Below are positions 9,677-19,643 of a DNA stretch of 64,000 nt, piece by piece. A program made the translations under genes and the position numbers. Position 1 is the stretch's first letter. Each line of letters begins with the position of its first letter. The notes beneath the pieces are model-generated. The model was not told where the DNA came from. It saw only the letters and a program-made list of their open reading frames with translations, and searched no databases. This DNA comes from Chitinophagaceae bacterium IBVUCB1 (GTDB taxonomy: Bacteria; Bacteroidota; Bacteroidia; Chitinophagales; Chitinophagaceae): NCBI GenBank assembly GCA_002127285.1, contig NFUW01000001.1, positions 818,057-882,056 on the forward strand, in the 5' to 3' direction.

Positions 9677-10797
9677 TGTTTTACTCGCATCATTTTTTTG
9701 TATAGTTTTTCAAATGCTGCTGCTTCAATATCCAATGTATGTTCGTTTAATACCAGCTCATAAGCATTTGCAGCCATTTGCTTTGCATAGTCAGGTTCAT
9801 TTTGATACTTCTCAATACAAGCTGTTAATTCTGCTATATTATTCGGCGCAAATAACAACCCTGTTTCATTCGTTTGTATTAAATCTCTATTGCCTGCCAC
9901 ATTGCTGGCTATGCAGGGGAGCTTAGCAGCCATAGCTTCTATCAAAGCTACAGGGCTGCCTTCTTCATGCCCACCCGTATTTGTTGTAGGTAGCACAAAG
10001 GCATCACTCGCGTTCAACAAACAGTTTACGTTGTTTACCGCACCAGTCATTATCACTCTGTTTTTTAGTTGCAAAGATTCGATCAGCAAATACAGCTCAG
10101 CAACATATTCATCATCTCTGGCTGCTCCTGCCAATATCAGATAAGCATCCGTATCAGCTATTGCTTTAATAAGGGTTGGTTGATCTTTTACTCTTACAAG
10201 CTGTGCAACGCAACATACCAAATACGCATCTTCAGGGATATTGTACTCCGCGCGTATTTCAGTATTCTTATTTTGCTTGAAAACACCAATGTCAACTGCT
10301 CCAGGTATATAATGTGTTTTTGTTCTTAAATAAGGTGGCGCAAAAAAAGCCCTGAACATAGTCGTATTGCGGGCTACAATTTGATTGGCCAAAAAACTTT
10401 TCGCTTTCCATGCTGCCCTGTCCCAGTTCATATTTTTCTTTACATACACATGCTTTGCGCCAGATAGCTTTGCCACCAATGCTTCCGAGTAATCGGACGA
10501 CCAATTGAAAGATTGCCAAATATCAAACTTGTAATTTTTGAAAGTTGTCGCCAGTTTTCGAGCACCTCTTAGTGTAGCAATCATGCCAGTGGCATTCTTC
10601 ACTTCAAAATCCTGTACTAATACTTCGTAGCCTTTTCTTTTGGCTTCATCAAACAATGCTCCGCCCGCTTGCTGCACGCATATATATGATTCAAATAGGG
10701 TTTTATCTAATCGCTCTATAATATTCAACATCTCTCTACCACTACCGGCAGTTATGAAGTTTGGAATAGTAAATAGTATTTTAATCCTCTTATTCAC
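9673..10797 (-). CDS. glycosyltransferase, GT4 family
   Basis: The frame can open with TTG at 10806 or GTG at 10797. I prefer GTG, which gives NKRIKILFTIPNF after the initiator and a shorter overlap with the upstream stop. The N-terminal half contains ITAGSGREMLNIIERL, the typical acceptor loop. The donor half has CCVAQLVRVKDQPTLIKA and EGSPVALIEAMAAKLPCIASNVAGNRD, a clear GT4 signature. It is followed by a GTGA overlap to the asparagine-synthase-like gene. Confidence 0.9.
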   Translation of the reverse strand: MNKRIKILFTIPNFITAGSGREMLNIIERLDKTLFESYICVQQAGGALFDEAKRKGYEVLVQDFEVKNATGMIATLRGARKLATTFKNYKFDIWQSFNWSSDYSEALVAKLSGAKHVYVKKNMNWDRAAWKAKSFLANQIVARNTTMFRAFFAPPYLRTKTHYIPGAVDIGVFKQNKNTEIRAEYNIPEDAYLVCCVAQLVRVKDQPTLIKAIADTDAYLILAGAARDDEYVAELYLLIESLQLKNRVIMTGAVNNVNCLLNASDAFVLPTTNTGGHEEGSPVALIEAMAAKLPCIASNVAGNRDLIQTNETGLLFAPNNIAELTACIEKYQNEPDYAKQMAANAYELVLNEHTLDIEAAAFEKLYKKMMRVKQ

Positions 10798-12013
10798 TTG
10801 CTTCAATTATCCTCAATAACTCTTTCAATGGCTTTTCTATAAAATATTGCATCACCCATTTATAAGCCTGTTCGCCTTTTAATAGCCTATCATTTTTATT
10901 ATTTATTGCCAAATAAATAGCTTCTTTAATTTCATCTGGCTCTTTCGCATTATAACATGGGTATAATTCAGGATAAGTTGTTAAATAATAGCTATCATTC
11001 CGATACGTAATAACAGGTTTTTTCATCAACATGGCTTCTATCACCGTACCGAATGTGAGAAAGCTATGTGCAAACTCTCCGCAACAAACATCTGCATGTT
11101 TTATAATGTACATCAGTTCTTTTCTGTACATCTTAGGAAGCCAATGCACGTATTTTTCAATACCTAAAGATTGTATTAGTTGCTTTGATTGCGCTACATC
11201 GCTTCCATACTCCAACATTACCAAACAAGCTTTCGCAGTGGGGCAATCATTTACATACGCCGCAAAGCCTTCTATCAGATGGTGCGTGTTTTTGCCAGTA
11301 AACTTATTATGATAAGTTGCCCATTCCTGCCTGCCGTGATAGAGCAACATAAAATCATTATTACTCCTTATCTTATTAATTAGATCAACATGGTTGCTTT
11401 TGGGAATATAACCATCAAACAGCTTTTCGTATGTAGGGTAGTATATAAAGGGCATGGGTACATTCATATATTTACCTTTGCAGCCTAGCAATTTCAATTC
11501 ATTCTCAAAATCATCGTTCGTAGCATCTGCTAAAATGTATTTGGCATTTACTATCGTACCTCTTAAATATTTAGCCATTGTCCCTTCGGCCATCTGTTTA
11601 TATGTAGGCCTGTCGTTTTTTGCAACAACCAGCGATTTAAGTTTACTTGCCCAAGAGTAATGAGGCGGTAATTGTGCATATTTATATACATCAGAACCAT
11701 AAGGAAAGTACACATCCATATTAAACCCTGCTTTATACGCTATTGCAGCTTCTTCGCCCTGTCCGATAAAAAAATCAAAACCGTTTAAAGTAGTTCTTAT
11801 CTCATTTATATCTGCGTTATGAAAACCGTCGTTAAACCAATCTACCTGATGACAATATGCTTCGTACCACGTATCATAGCTATCTGCAAATGGCTGAAAA
11901 TGTTCCATTGCCAGCTTGTAAAACAAATGTGCATCATAACCAGCATCACGTAAATAGCGGGTGATAGCAAAGAAATTATTATTCATATTGCCTACTAAGG
12001 CAATGCGTTTCAT
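10790..12013 (-). CDS. GT-B type glycosyltransferase of the GNMNNNFF group, copy 1
   Basis: 407 residues beginning KRIALVGNMNNNFFAITRYL. The same opening is found in the protein at 17878-19029, and both keep the order RYLRDAG, then a YDYYIG or FDFFIGQG segment, then HGRQEWATYHNK (here) or TGSRTWQIKRN (there). The C-terminal half has GTVIEAMLMKKPVITYRND, which fits a donor-binding loop. The two are paralogues inside one operon. It starts in an ATGA overlap with the flippase gene. GT-B fold is inferred from layout, and no specific family was recognised. Confidence 0.7.
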   Translation of the reverse strand: MKRIALVGNMNNNFFAITRYLRDAGYDAHLFYKLAMEHFQPFADSYDTWYEAYCHQVDWFNDGFHNADINEIRTTLNGFDFFIGQGEEAAIAYKAGFNMDVYFPYGSDVYKYAQLPPHYSWASKLKSLVVAKNDRPTYKQMAEGTMAKYLRGTIVNAKYILADATNDDFENELKLLGCKGKYMNVPMPFIYYPTYEKLFDGYIPKSNHVDLINKIRSNNDFMLLYHGRQEWATYHNKFTGKNTHHLIEGFAAYVNDCPTAKACLVMLEYGSDVAQSKQLIQSLGIEKYVHWLPKMYRKELMYIIKHADVCCGEFAHSFLTFGTVIEAMLMKKPVITYRNDSYYLTTYPELYPCYNAKEPDEIKEAIYLAINNKNDRLLKGEQAYKWVMQYFIEKPLKELLRIIEASE

Positions 12014-13488
12014 ATACCTAATAGCTTATTAAAATAAGGTGATAACTTGGGAAAAGTCTGATGTACTGTTGTAGCAATATTTGCAGTATATGGCTTTAGT
12101 AACACCCTGAATGAAAGCACATACAATATTGTGAATGTAGTACTCACTACGATTACATTTATCGAGGCGTTCATAACTGGTAGCTGGTAAATGCATAGCC
12201 AAACTATTAACCCTATCAATGTGCTAACCATAAAAAACGGCACAATATCCCGATACCATTGCATAAATGGTTTCGATACTGTATCCATCACTTGTTTTAT
12301 ATTCCAGTTGATGAATATGATTTTTACAATAGTAACGGCTAATGCCAAACCTGCTAACCCGTACATGGAACCAACTACAGATGCCACCAAATGTACGGGT
12401 CCATATACTGCAGTAACTGCAAAACTTTTCTTGTTCTGATGAAATGAATTCATCACGCAACCGTAAGAGCTCGATAATGCTTTAAATGCCGCAGCAACAA
12501 TTAATATCTGCAATGGCAATACAGCTTCCAACCATTTTTCTCCGTACAATAATAATACCATAGGTTTTGCAACAATAAACATGATAACCAGCAATGGTAA
12601 TATCAAAAAAGAAAAGGCTTTGAGGAAATTAATATAATGTTTGTAAAAGATGTTCTTGTCATCTACATACTTAGGCAATGATGATGACAATACATTGTTC
12701 GCAACTTGTGTCAATTGTCCCGTAAATAACTCTGCCAATTGAAAGGCTATGTTATATATTCCCAGTTTATCAATACCTACAAACCTTGCGAGTATAAACT
12801 TATCTCCGTAATCCGTTATCCTCGTAAAAACAGTTGCACCAATCAGATGTTTTGTAAAATGATAAATCTCTTTCCATCTGTTTGTCAGTAACCGCAGTTT
12901 TATCTTTAGCTCAATGCTTTTATACATCCATAGCGTCAGTACGGGTTGAAATATGAGTGTTGGTATTATTAAACTATATACTCCCCAGCCTGCAAATACT
13001 GCAGCAATCTTAGCAAGTGGTACAAGTATGATAAATGGTGCCTGCATTTTTACTTGCTTATCAAATTGCAGATTTTTGCTTAGCCATGTTTTTGGAATTG
13101 TTTGCAGTTGAGAGAATATAAATATGCCGGCTGCAATAATACCAATATACAATATACGTTCATCGTGCTGCCATACTGCCCAAAATGGTACACATGCTAT
13201 AAACACAATGCTGATGCTGATAGTCAATAATACATTAAACCAAAAAGCTGCGTTGAAAATTTCTTCTGTATCGTCTTTCCTGTAAGCCAATAAAAACTCT
13301 GCCAGTCCTGTTGTGCCGAAAACAGAAATCATATACAGCAATACTTCAGTTATGCTCACCAAGCCAAAGTCGTAAGGGCTTAATTCACGCGCAAGAAAAA
13401 CCATGGCTATAAGCCCCATTATTTTTTCCAGCACATTTCGCCATAGATAACTAATAAATCCCTTACCTGCCTGTCTTGCTACACTCAC
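12010..13488 (-). CDS. wzx: Wzx-type polysaccharide flippase (MOP superfamily)
   Basis: An inner-membrane exporter that moves lipid-linked repeat units across the membrane. From the chosen GTG start (13488) it reads SVARQAGKGFISYLWRN, the usual amphipathic N-terminus of this family, followed by about 12-14 hydrophobic helices and FLARELSPYDFGLVSI, typical of Polysacc_synt/MATE-like flippases. The longer frame opens with TTG at 13524, but that codon lies inside a perfect 10-base hairpin arm, so I reject it. It is the only flippase-like gene visible, and so the likely partner of the Wzy-like protein and the Wzc-type kinase. Confidence 0.85.
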   Translation of the reverse strand: MSVARQAGKGFISYLWRNVLEKIMGLIAMVFLARELSPYDFGLVSITEVLLYMISVFGTTGLAEFLLAYRKDDTEEIFNAAFWFNVLLTISISIVFIACVPFWAVWQHDERILYIGIIAAGIFIFSQLQTIPKTWLSKNLQFDKQVKMQAPFIILVPLAKIAAVFAGWGVYSLIIPTLIFQPVLTLWMYKSIELKIKLRLLTNRWKEIYHFTKHLIGATVFTRITDYGDKFILARFVGIDKLGIYNIAFQLAELFTGQLTQVANNVLSSSLPKYVDDKNIFYKHYINFLKAFSFLILPLLVIMFIVAKPMVLLLYGEKWLEAVLPLQILIVAAAFKALSSSYGCVMNSFHQNKKSFAVTAVYGPVHLVASVVGSMYGLAGLALAVTIVKIIFINWNIKQVMDTVSKPFMQWYRDIVPFFMVSTLIGLIVWLCIYQLPVMNASINVIVVSTTFTILYVLSFRVLLKPYTANIATTVHQTFPKLSPYFNKLLGI

Positions 13489-13511
13489 CTCATGTTTCTT
13501 TACAAATAGAA

Positions 13512-13537
13512 ACAGCTTCGGCAACTACCGAAGCTGT
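13512..13537 (-). terminator. intercistronic hairpin inside the polysaccharide operon
   Basis: Perfect inverted repeat with 10-base arms (ACAGCTTCGG and CCGAAGCTGT) and a 6-base loop, followed on the minus strand by TTCTATTTG. It lies between the WbpD-like gene and the flippase gene, in one of the few gaps of an otherwise overlapping operon. The run of T is weak, so it may be a partial terminator or an RNA processing or stability element. In an operon that carries its own antiterminator such an element could be regulatory. Confidence 0.55.
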
Positions 13538-13557
13538 CTAAAATAAGAACTGAATAT

Positions 13558-14127
13558 TTATTGCTTAACAACAACACCATTCACTAATGTATATTGTTCA
13601 TTGCTTTCGGGGCATGTGGCTTTGCCGTTATTATCAAAAATCAATTTATGCCCGTATTCACTCATCCAGCCCGATTGCCTTGCAGGGTTACCTATCATCA
13701 ATGCGTAGGGTGGCACATCTTTTGTAATCACCGCACCTGCACCTATAAATGCATAAGCACCTATACCATGCCCGCATACAATCGTTGCATTTGCACCTAT
13801 CGTAGCACCTTTGCCCACATGCGTCTTTGCATATTGACTTCGCCTGTTTACTGCACTTCGCGGATTAATAACATTTGTAAAAACACAAGACGGTCCCAAA
13901 AACACGTCGTCGTCGCAGGTAACACCTGTATATAACGATACATTGTTTTGCACCTTTACATTGTTACCAAGTATCACTTCGGGACTAATCACTACATTCT
14001 GCCCTATGTTGCAGCCTTTACCTATTTTACAATTTGGCATAATGTGCGAAAAATGCCAGATTTTAGTGCACTCACCTATCTCGCATCCTTCATCAATTAC
14101 AGCCGTAGGGTGTGAAAAATAACTCAT
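13558..14127 (-). CDS. wbpD: UDP-sugar 3-N-acetyltransferase, WbpD/WlbB-like, left-handed beta-helix
   Basis: 189 residues of hexapeptide repeats (VIDEGCEIGECTKIWHFSHI, CNIGQNVVISPEV and so on), with the HFSHIMPNCKIG and GATIGANATIVCGHGIGAYAFIG segments that mark the WbpD/WlbB group. These enzymes use acetyl-CoA to acetylate the 3-amino group of UDP-2-acetamido-3-amino-2,3-dideoxyglucuronate. The gene directly follows a UDP-sugar 6-dehydrogenase, and a DegT aminotransferase is further upstream, so three of the expected pathway steps are present. A WbpB-type oxidoreductase is not seen in the window. Confidence 0.85.
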   Translation of the reverse strand: MSYFSHPTAVIDEGCEIGECTKIWHFSHIMPNCKIGKGCNIGQNVVISPEVILGNNVKVQNNVSLYTGVTCDDDVFLGPSCVFTNVINPRSAVNRRSQYAKTHVGKGATIGANATIVCGHGIGAYAFIGAGAVITKDVPPYALMIGNPARQSGWMSEYGHKLIFDNNGKATCPESNEQYTLVNGVVVKQ

Positions 14128-14132
14128 AGCTA

Positions 14133-15422
14133 TTACAAACGATGGTCAACTAATGATTTATCAAGGCAACCTTTCACATCGTATATTATACCTCCATCTT
14201 TCAGGTATGTTTTCCAATCGGTAGCAATAAACTCATCGTGCGCTACTGCCAATACTACCGCATCGTATTTACCCGTTGGCTTATCGTTTGTTGTCTCAAT
14301 ACCATATTCATGTTTTACTTCCGCAGGATTTGCCCATGGGTCATAAACAGTCAGGTTAATATCATACGATTTCATTTCTGCAATAATATCTACTACTCTC
14401 GTGTTTCTTACATCAGGGCAGTTTTCCTTAAACGTAACTCCCAACATCAGTATGTTTGCGTTTTTGATAGTCAGGTTTCGCTTTATCATCATCTTCACTA
14501 CTTCGTTGGCTATATACCCACCCATGCCGTCATTCATTCTGCGGCCTGCTAATATAATTTCAGGATTATAGCCTACTTCTTGCGCCTTTTGCGCCAGATA
14601 GTAGGGATCAACACCTATGCAGTGTCCTCCTACTAAGCCCGGTTTAAATTTCAAAAAGTTCCATTTAGTACCTGCAGCTTCCAGCACATCATGCGTATCA
14701 ATACCCATGCGGTTGAAAATCTTCGCCAACTCATTTACGAATGCGATGTTTATATCGCGTTGTGCATTCTCTATCACTTTAGCTGCTTCCGCTACTTTTA
14801 TACTGCTTGCTTTATGTGTACCAGCAGTTATGATAGAAGCATACAGTTTATCAACAGCTTCTGCTATCTCTGATGTAGAGCCGGATGTTACTTTCTTTAT
14901 TTTAGTAACGGTATGTTGTTTATCTCCGGGGTTAATACGCTCTGGAGAATACCCGCAATAAAAATCTTCGTTGTATTTCAGTCCTGATACTTTTTCCAAT
15001 ACAGGCACACATTCGTCTTCCGTTACACCGGGATATACAGTTGATTCATACACCACGACGTCTCCTTTCTTCAAAACCTTTCCTACTGTTTCGCTGGCTT
15101 TGTATAGTGGTGTCAGATCGGGGCGATTGTATTTATCTACAGGCGTTGGTACGGTTACTATATAATAATTGCAATCTGCTATATGCTCCAGTTTATTTGA
15201 GCACAACAATCCTTTGTCAGATGGGCTTGTTTGTACAATCACTTCTTTCAGCGCTTCTGTTTCTACTTCCAGTGTATGATCTTGATGATTTTGCAATTCT
15301 TCTATCCGCTTTGCGTTAATATCAAAACCTATTACCGGAAAATGTTTTGCAAACTCTACTGCCAGTGGCATACCTACATATCCTAATCCTATTACTGCAA
15401 TTCTTTGTTTAGATTGACTCAT
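14133..15422 (-). CDS. UDP-N-acetylhexosamine 6-dehydrogenase, TviB/WbpO-like
   Basis: 429 residues of the UDP-glucose/GDP-mannose dehydrogenase superfamily. NAD site [17 protein letters not shown] at the N-terminus, a [18 protein letters not shown] segment diagnostic of the TviB branch, a catalytic-region motif [19 protein letters not shown] with the active Cys, and a C-terminal domain with [10 protein letters not shown]. It oxidises C6 of a UDP-N-acetylhexosamine twice, to a uronic acid, using 2 NAD. Downstream lies the WbpD-like acetyltransferase. The product is therefore probably a UDP-acetamido uronic acid, further modified by the nearby genes. Confidence 0.9.
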   Translation of the reverse strand: MSQSKQRIAVIGLGYVGMPLAVEFAKHFPVIGFDINAKRIEELQNHQDHTLEVETEALKEVIVQTSPSDKGLLCSNKLEHIADCNYYIVTVPTPVDKYNRPDLTPLYKASETVGKVLKKGDVVVYESTVYPGVTEDECVPVLEKVSGLKYNEDFYCGYSPERINPGDKQHTVTKIKKVTSGSTSEIAEAVDKLYASIITAGTHKASSIKVAEAAKVIENAQRDINIAFVNELAKIFNRMGIDTHDVLEAAGTKWNFLKFKPGLVGGHCIGVDPYYLAQKAQEVGYNPEIILAGRRMNDGMGGYIANEVVKMMIKRNLTIKNANILMLGVTFKENCPDVRNTRVVDIIAEMKSYDINLTVYDPWANPAEVKHEYGIETTNDKPTGKYDAVVLAVAHDEFIATDWKTYLKDGGIIYDVKGCLDKSLVDHRL

Positions 15423-15443
15423 GATTCAGTTGTTAGTACCTGT

Positions 15444-17795
15444 TTATTTGCGTTTGATAAATTTATTTACTTTAAATCGCGATGTTGTTATTTCGTCATC
15501 ATAATACCCCGAGCCATATTTGCCATAAGCATACTCGCTGCCCCGCTTCATTTCCACATCATTTACTACAAGGCCCATGCGCTTCATCTTGCCCGATTTA
15601 TATAGCATATCGGCTGCTATCAGTTGTTGCTTAAATGTATAACCCTGTCTTAGTATATAAATCGTAGCATCTGCATAGGGGCTTAATAGTTGCGCGTCAG
15701 TTACCAAACCTACCGGTGCAGTATCTAATATGATGTAGTCATACAATGGCTTCAACTGATCAATCAGTTGTTTTGTTTTAGGTAGCATAATCAACTCCGC
15801 GGGGTTGGGCGGTATAGGCCCTGATGGTATAACGTCAAATCCATCCGTAACACCTGATGAAAGTATAATACTTTTCGTATCTGCCTTTCCTATTGCATAG
15901 TTTGTAAAACCACTATCCTTATTAATGTTCAGGTGTTGGGCAATTTTGGGCTTACGCAAATCCAGTTCCAGCAGCAGTACTTTTTTGCCCGATAATGCTA
16001 TGGCACTTGCCAGATTAAGCGATACAAAAGATTTGCCTTCGCCGCTCATGCTCGATGTGATGAGTATTACTTTCTCATCTTCATTAGTGAGCATAAACTG
16101 GATGTTAGTACGCAATGCGCGGAACTGTTCTGCTACAACTGTTTTGCTTTCCTTGCGCACTACTATGGTTTGATTTTCCTGTGCAGATGCAATTTCTGCT
16201 AACACGGGCATAGACGTACCCGTTTCTACATCCGATTTTGAAGAGACTCTGTTGTTAAATAATTCTTTCAGCACTATCCTTACCGTAGGTATTGCCAATC
16301 CTATAACAAAAGCCATTAAATAAATGCGAGATGTTTTTGGAAATACAGGTGCGCCTGCATTTCTTGGCGGGTCAACGATTTTCAGGTTCGATACAGTGGC
16401 AGATTTTGTAATAGCCGTTTCTTCTCTTTTCTTTAAAAGAAACAAGTAGAGTTCTTGTTTTATATGCTGCTGCCTCGAAAACTCCAGATATTCTCTTTCT
16501 TTAGTCGGCACTTGTTTTATATCACCTGCTATCATGCCAGCCCTTGCGCGCAGTTCGTTTACCGTTACCTGATAACCTCTTCTGAGCGATGAAATATAAT
16601 TCTTCATACCCAGCCTAAGGTCTTCAAGCTGCACATCTATATTCCTTATTTGCGGGCTGTTTTCCGTATAAGTCAGCATCAGCTTTTGCCTTTGCAGTTG
16701 CAAGTTGTTATAATCACTAACAATACTTACCAGCGTTATATCTTCGCCTATCAACGTAGCAGGCATGATGCGCCGCATATTGTTATTGTCTTGCAGGTAT
16801 TTTTCTAATGACTCTAATACCCTTAGCTGAATTTCTTTCTGTGTCAGTTCTTGCAGGTTAGTGCCTGTATTGTCAAGCAACAATCTCGATTGTGCTTCAA
16901 TATCAGTTAGCTTATTAGCCTTTTTAAATTCTTCAATCAGCTTTTCAACGTCAGTCAGCTCAGTTGTTACAAAGCCAAGCCTGTCTTCTATAAAGCTAAT
17001 GGTCCCGTTTGCTATTTCATTCTTATCACTGATGTTAGACTGCTGATACACTTCTATCAACTTCTTCAGTACATCTTCCCCTCTGGCTGCAATTACATCT
17101 CTTACAGACAGGTTGATGATATTCACTTGCCTGTTTACCATCTCTACTATCAAAGAGCCTAAATAGCTATCAACCAACGACTCTACAGGGCTGATTGTCA
17201 CTAAAAACTCATTAACGTCTTTATACACGTTAGTATTCGCCACTATTACAAATCTGCCTTGTGATAGTACTACTGTATCACCTATTGCAGCAGTAATTGC
17301 CTTGCCGCCATTTTCTATAATTAGCTTATCGCCGTTTTTAGTAATTGTATATTCGCTGTAAGACCTGATACTGCTATCAGCAGATATTGGCTTCAATCGG
17401 AACGGAATATCTTTATATAGATTGGTATTTTTTACAGCACCGGGTATATAGTACTGTATGTGCAGGTCCATATCTTCTACAACCTGCTGCATCAACAGCC
17501 TGCTTTTAAATATCTCTACTTCATTTTCTACATTACTGGCAGCAGGCGTCATGCCCAGTTCTTCAAGCAATGCTCCGTTTGCTGCTTGTGTTTTTTCATT
17601 TTTTACCAATACCCTTGCTTTTACAAGGTATTGAGGTGTTACATAACGCAAATACCCAAACGCAAATAATAAAGCAACCAGAACCGATATAAGTATAGAA
17701 GGCCAGTAGTCCGCAACGCGCGATACCAGCTTTTCTAAATTTATACTACTCGTTTGCCTGCTATCGGCAAACATCGGTTCTATACTTTCCTGCAT
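15444..17795 (-). CDS. wzc: Wzc-type polysaccharide co-polymerase / tyrosine autokinase
   Basis: 783 residues. N-terminal chain-length (Wzz) domain with a membrane helix at about 35-53 (ILISVLVALLFAFGYLRY), a long periplasmic coiled-coil part, a second helix near 500 (LMAFVIGLAIPTV), then a cytoplasmic BY-kinase domain with Walker A SSMSGEGKSFVSLNLA, Walker A' LLELDLRKP and Walker B YDYIILDTAP. The C-terminal tail contains several tyrosines (EYAYGKYGSGYYDDE), the usual autophosphorylation cluster. It controls polymer length and export. The CpsB-type phosphatase at 30108-30887 is the likely counter-enzyme. Confidence 0.93.
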   Translation of the reverse strand: MQESIEPMFADSRQTSSINLEKLVSRVADYWPSILISVLVALLFAFGYLRYVTPQYLVKARVLVKNEKTQAANGALLEELGMTPAASNVENEVEIFKSRLLMQQVVEDMDLHIQYYIPGAVKNTNLYKDIPFRLKPISADSSIRSYSEYTITKNGDKLIIENGGKAITAAIGDTVVLSQGRFVIVANTNVYKDVNEFLVTISPVESLVDSYLGSLIVEMVNRQVNIINLSVRDVIAARGEDVLKKLIEVYQQSNISDKNEIANGTISFIEDRLGFVTTELTDVEKLIEEFKKANKLTDIEAQSRLLLDNTGTNLQELTQKEIQLRVLESLEKYLQDNNNMRRIMPATLIGEDITLVSIVSDYNNLQLQRQKLMLTYTENSPQIRNIDVQLEDLRLGMKNYISSLRRGYQVTVNELRARAGMIAGDIKQVPTKEREYLEFSRQQHIKQELYLFLLKKREETAITKSATVSNLKIVDPPRNAGAPVFPKTSRIYLMAFVIGLAIPTVRIVLKELFNNRVSSKSDVETGTSMPVLAEIASAQENQTIVVRKESKTVVAEQFRALRTNIQFMLTNEDEKVILITSSMSGEGKSFVSLNLASAIALSGKKVLLLELDLRKPKIAQHLNINKDSGFTNYAIGKADTKSIILSSGVTDGFDVIPSGPIPPNPAELIMLPKTKQLIDQLKPLYDYIILDTAPVGLVTDAQLLSPYADATIYILRQGYTFKQQLIAADMLYKSGKMKRMGLVVNDVEMKRGSEYAYGKYGSGYYDDEITTSRFKVNKFIKRK

Positions 17796-17877
17796 TTATG
17801 CAATTCTCTAATCTTTAAAGATAATTATGCTATGTTAATTATTATATAGTGCTATTGCTACCACGCCTTAATGATAA

Positions 17878-19029
17878 CTAAGATTCCAAAATACTTATGT
17901 ATTTCTCTGCCAGTTCTTGCCCTGCTTCTTTGTTAAACCAATTTTTCAGAGTTCTGCCTTGCTCGCTTAGTTTATCCTTATTGCCGCTGTATTCAGCTAA
18001 TAATATACTGATGTGTTCACTATTGTTTGTATTAAAAAACGGCGGCATTTGCATACCAGTATTAGCTTCAAAAACAGCATCTGCCATATCTACATATTGA
18101 AAAAAAGGTACGCCTTTTGCCATAAACTCCCAACCTGTACCACCCCATACTGCACCACCAAATTCACCGCCACCAAACTGCACATGCTCTAGCAACAGCA
18201 TTATTTTCTTTCTGCTCATTACTGGTAGCCACATCACTTTATCATCAATACCCAATTCTTTTATCAATGCTTTTGATGTTTCTACAGCTTCGCCATAATC
18301 AAATAATACCAATAGTGGATTTGTTGTGGCTTGCTTTGCAAACTCTGCAAACCCTTTTATCAAAATATCATTTCGCTTTATCTGCCATGTACGGCTACCA
18401 GTCGGGAAGTGCGAAACATGGCTGAAAACAACAGGGTAGTGCTGTTTAAAAGTATCAATGGTAGTTGTCAAAAAATCATCCTTACAGCTTGCTTGTTCTT
18501 TATTATATATCATCAATAGCGGCAACGATTTTGTTTTCACACCCAACCGTTTCGCCTTTTCCCTACTTTCTTCGTCTATGGTGCCTACTACTTTTGTACT
18601 GTACTTCAATCCTTTTATCTGATAGTGCGCCTCTATCTTCTCTTTCAGGTAGTGTAGGGGTTTTGTTTTAGTAATGCGATAGGTATATTCTATACCTACA
18701 CAATATGGTGTAAACAAATCGAGCTTCATTCCGGCTTTGTAAAAATAAGCAGGTGCAAAACCGCAACCTATATAGTAGTCGTAACCTTCAAACTCTTTTC
18801 TTATATCAGCAGCAGACATCTTAAAATACTGACCTAACGCCCCGCCGTGTATATTCGTTTGTTTGATGTACGGTTTCCACTTCTCAATATCCCAAGTATC
18901 GTTCTCAGGCAAAAAGTGGTTTATCTCATCAGCAAATAGCAACAACTCTGCATCCACGCCTGCATCGCGCAGGTAGCGCATCAGCGAAAAAAAATTGTTG
19001 TTCATATTACCAATCAGTGCTACCCTCAT
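17878..19029 (-). CDS. GT-B type glycosyltransferase of the GNMNNNFF group, copy 2
   Basis: 383 residues beginning RVALIGNMNNNFFSLMRYL, nearly the same as the start of the protein at 10790-12013. The middle has YYIGCGFAPAYFYKAGMKLD, and the C-terminal half FGGAVWGGTGWEFMAKGVPFFQYVD, a likely donor-binding loop. The start overlaps the HisH-like gene stop as TAATG. It is separated from the Wzc-type gene by 82 bases that hold no gene. The substrate is unknown. Confidence 0.7.
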   Translation of the reverse strand: MRVALIGNMNNNFFSLMRYLRDAGVDAELLLFADEINHFLPENDTWDIEKWKPYIKQTNIHGGALGQYFKMSAADIRKEFEGYDYYIGCGFAPAYFYKAGMKLDLFTPYCVGIEYTYRITKTKPLHYLKEKIEAHYQIKGLKYSTKVVGTIDEESREKAKRLGVKTKSLPLLMIYNKEQASCKDDFLTTTIDTFKQHYPVVFSHVSHFPTGSRTWQIKRNDILIKGFAEFAKQATTNPLLVLFDYGEAVETSKALIKELGIDDKVMWLPVMSRKKIMLLLEHVQFGGGEFGGAVWGGTGWEFMAKGVPFFQYVDMADAVFEANTGMQMPPFFNTNNSEHISILLAEYSGNKDKLSEQGRTLKNWFNKEAGQELAEKYISILES

Positions 19030-19643
19030 TATAGTTTGGCAAAATTGGCGAGTAGCTTCATCCCAAACTTGTGGCTTTTTTCAGGATGAAACTGTGCCCC
19101 GAATATATTATCGCCATTTGTCAGCATCGAGTCAAAATCGTAGCCGTAGTGTGTACGGGCTATCACATATTTATCATCTTCTGCTTTGGCATGATAAGAG
19201 TGTACAAAATAAAAACGCGGATCTGGCGGCAAGTCTTCTGTCAATGTGCATGGGTTTACAACTGTTATCTCGTTCCAGCCCATGTGCGGCACTTTCAAGT
19301 TGGTGGGTTGCTGAAAGTTGAATTTTATCGTCTTAGCCGGTATCCATCCCAATCCTTTCAGTACACCTTCCTCACTCGAATCTGTCAGCAATTGCATACC
19401 AAGACATATACCTAATATAGGCACTTTTTCTTCTATAGCTTTTTTGTTCAGTATATCTCTCATACCTGCGCCATCTATCTGCTTCACAGCAGCGTCAAAT
19501 GCACCTACTCCCGGCAGCAGTATTTTTTTAGCATTGGCAATCTTTTCCAAATCGCCCGTTATCTCACAAGCTGCACCAATACGCTTCAGCATATTTTGAA
19601 CTGAAGCAAGATTGCCCATACCATAGTTTACAATCGTTATCAT
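19029..19643 (-). CDS. hisH: HisH-like glutamine amidotransferase of a sugar amidation pathway
   Basis: I set the start at 19643 (MITIVNYGMGNLASVQNML) because it overlaps the upstream stop as ATGA and matches the family. It is a class I glutaminase: LLPGVGAFDAA near residue 50, nucleophile Cys in GICLGMQLL, and the His-Glu pair in QFHPEKSHKFG. HisH normally feeds ammonia to HisF in histidine synthesis. Here it follows a WbpG-like gene in a surface-sugar operon, the arrangement known in Pseudomonas aeruginosa for acetamidino-sugar synthesis (WbpG, HisH2, HisF2). No HisF is in the window. Confidence 0.88.
   Translation of the reverse strand: MITIVNYGMGNLASVQNMLKRIGAACEITGDLEKIANAKKILLPGVGAFDAAVKQIDGAGMRDILNKKAIEEKVPILGICLGMQLLTDSSEEGVLKGLGWIPAKTIKFNFQQPTNLKVPHMGWNEITVVNPCTLTEDLPPDPRFYFVHSYHAKAEDDKYVIARTHYGYDFDSMLTNGDNIFGAQFHPEKSHKFGMKLLANFAKL

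Noticed and set aside
12010-13524. TTG start at 13524 for the flippase
   Set aside because: The codon is inside a perfect hairpin arm, and the extra 12 residues do not match the family N-terminus; GTG at 13488 fits better.
19029-19643. HisH as part of histidine biosynthesis
   Set aside because: No other his gene is nearby, and it is coupled to a WbpG-like gene in a polysaccharide operon.
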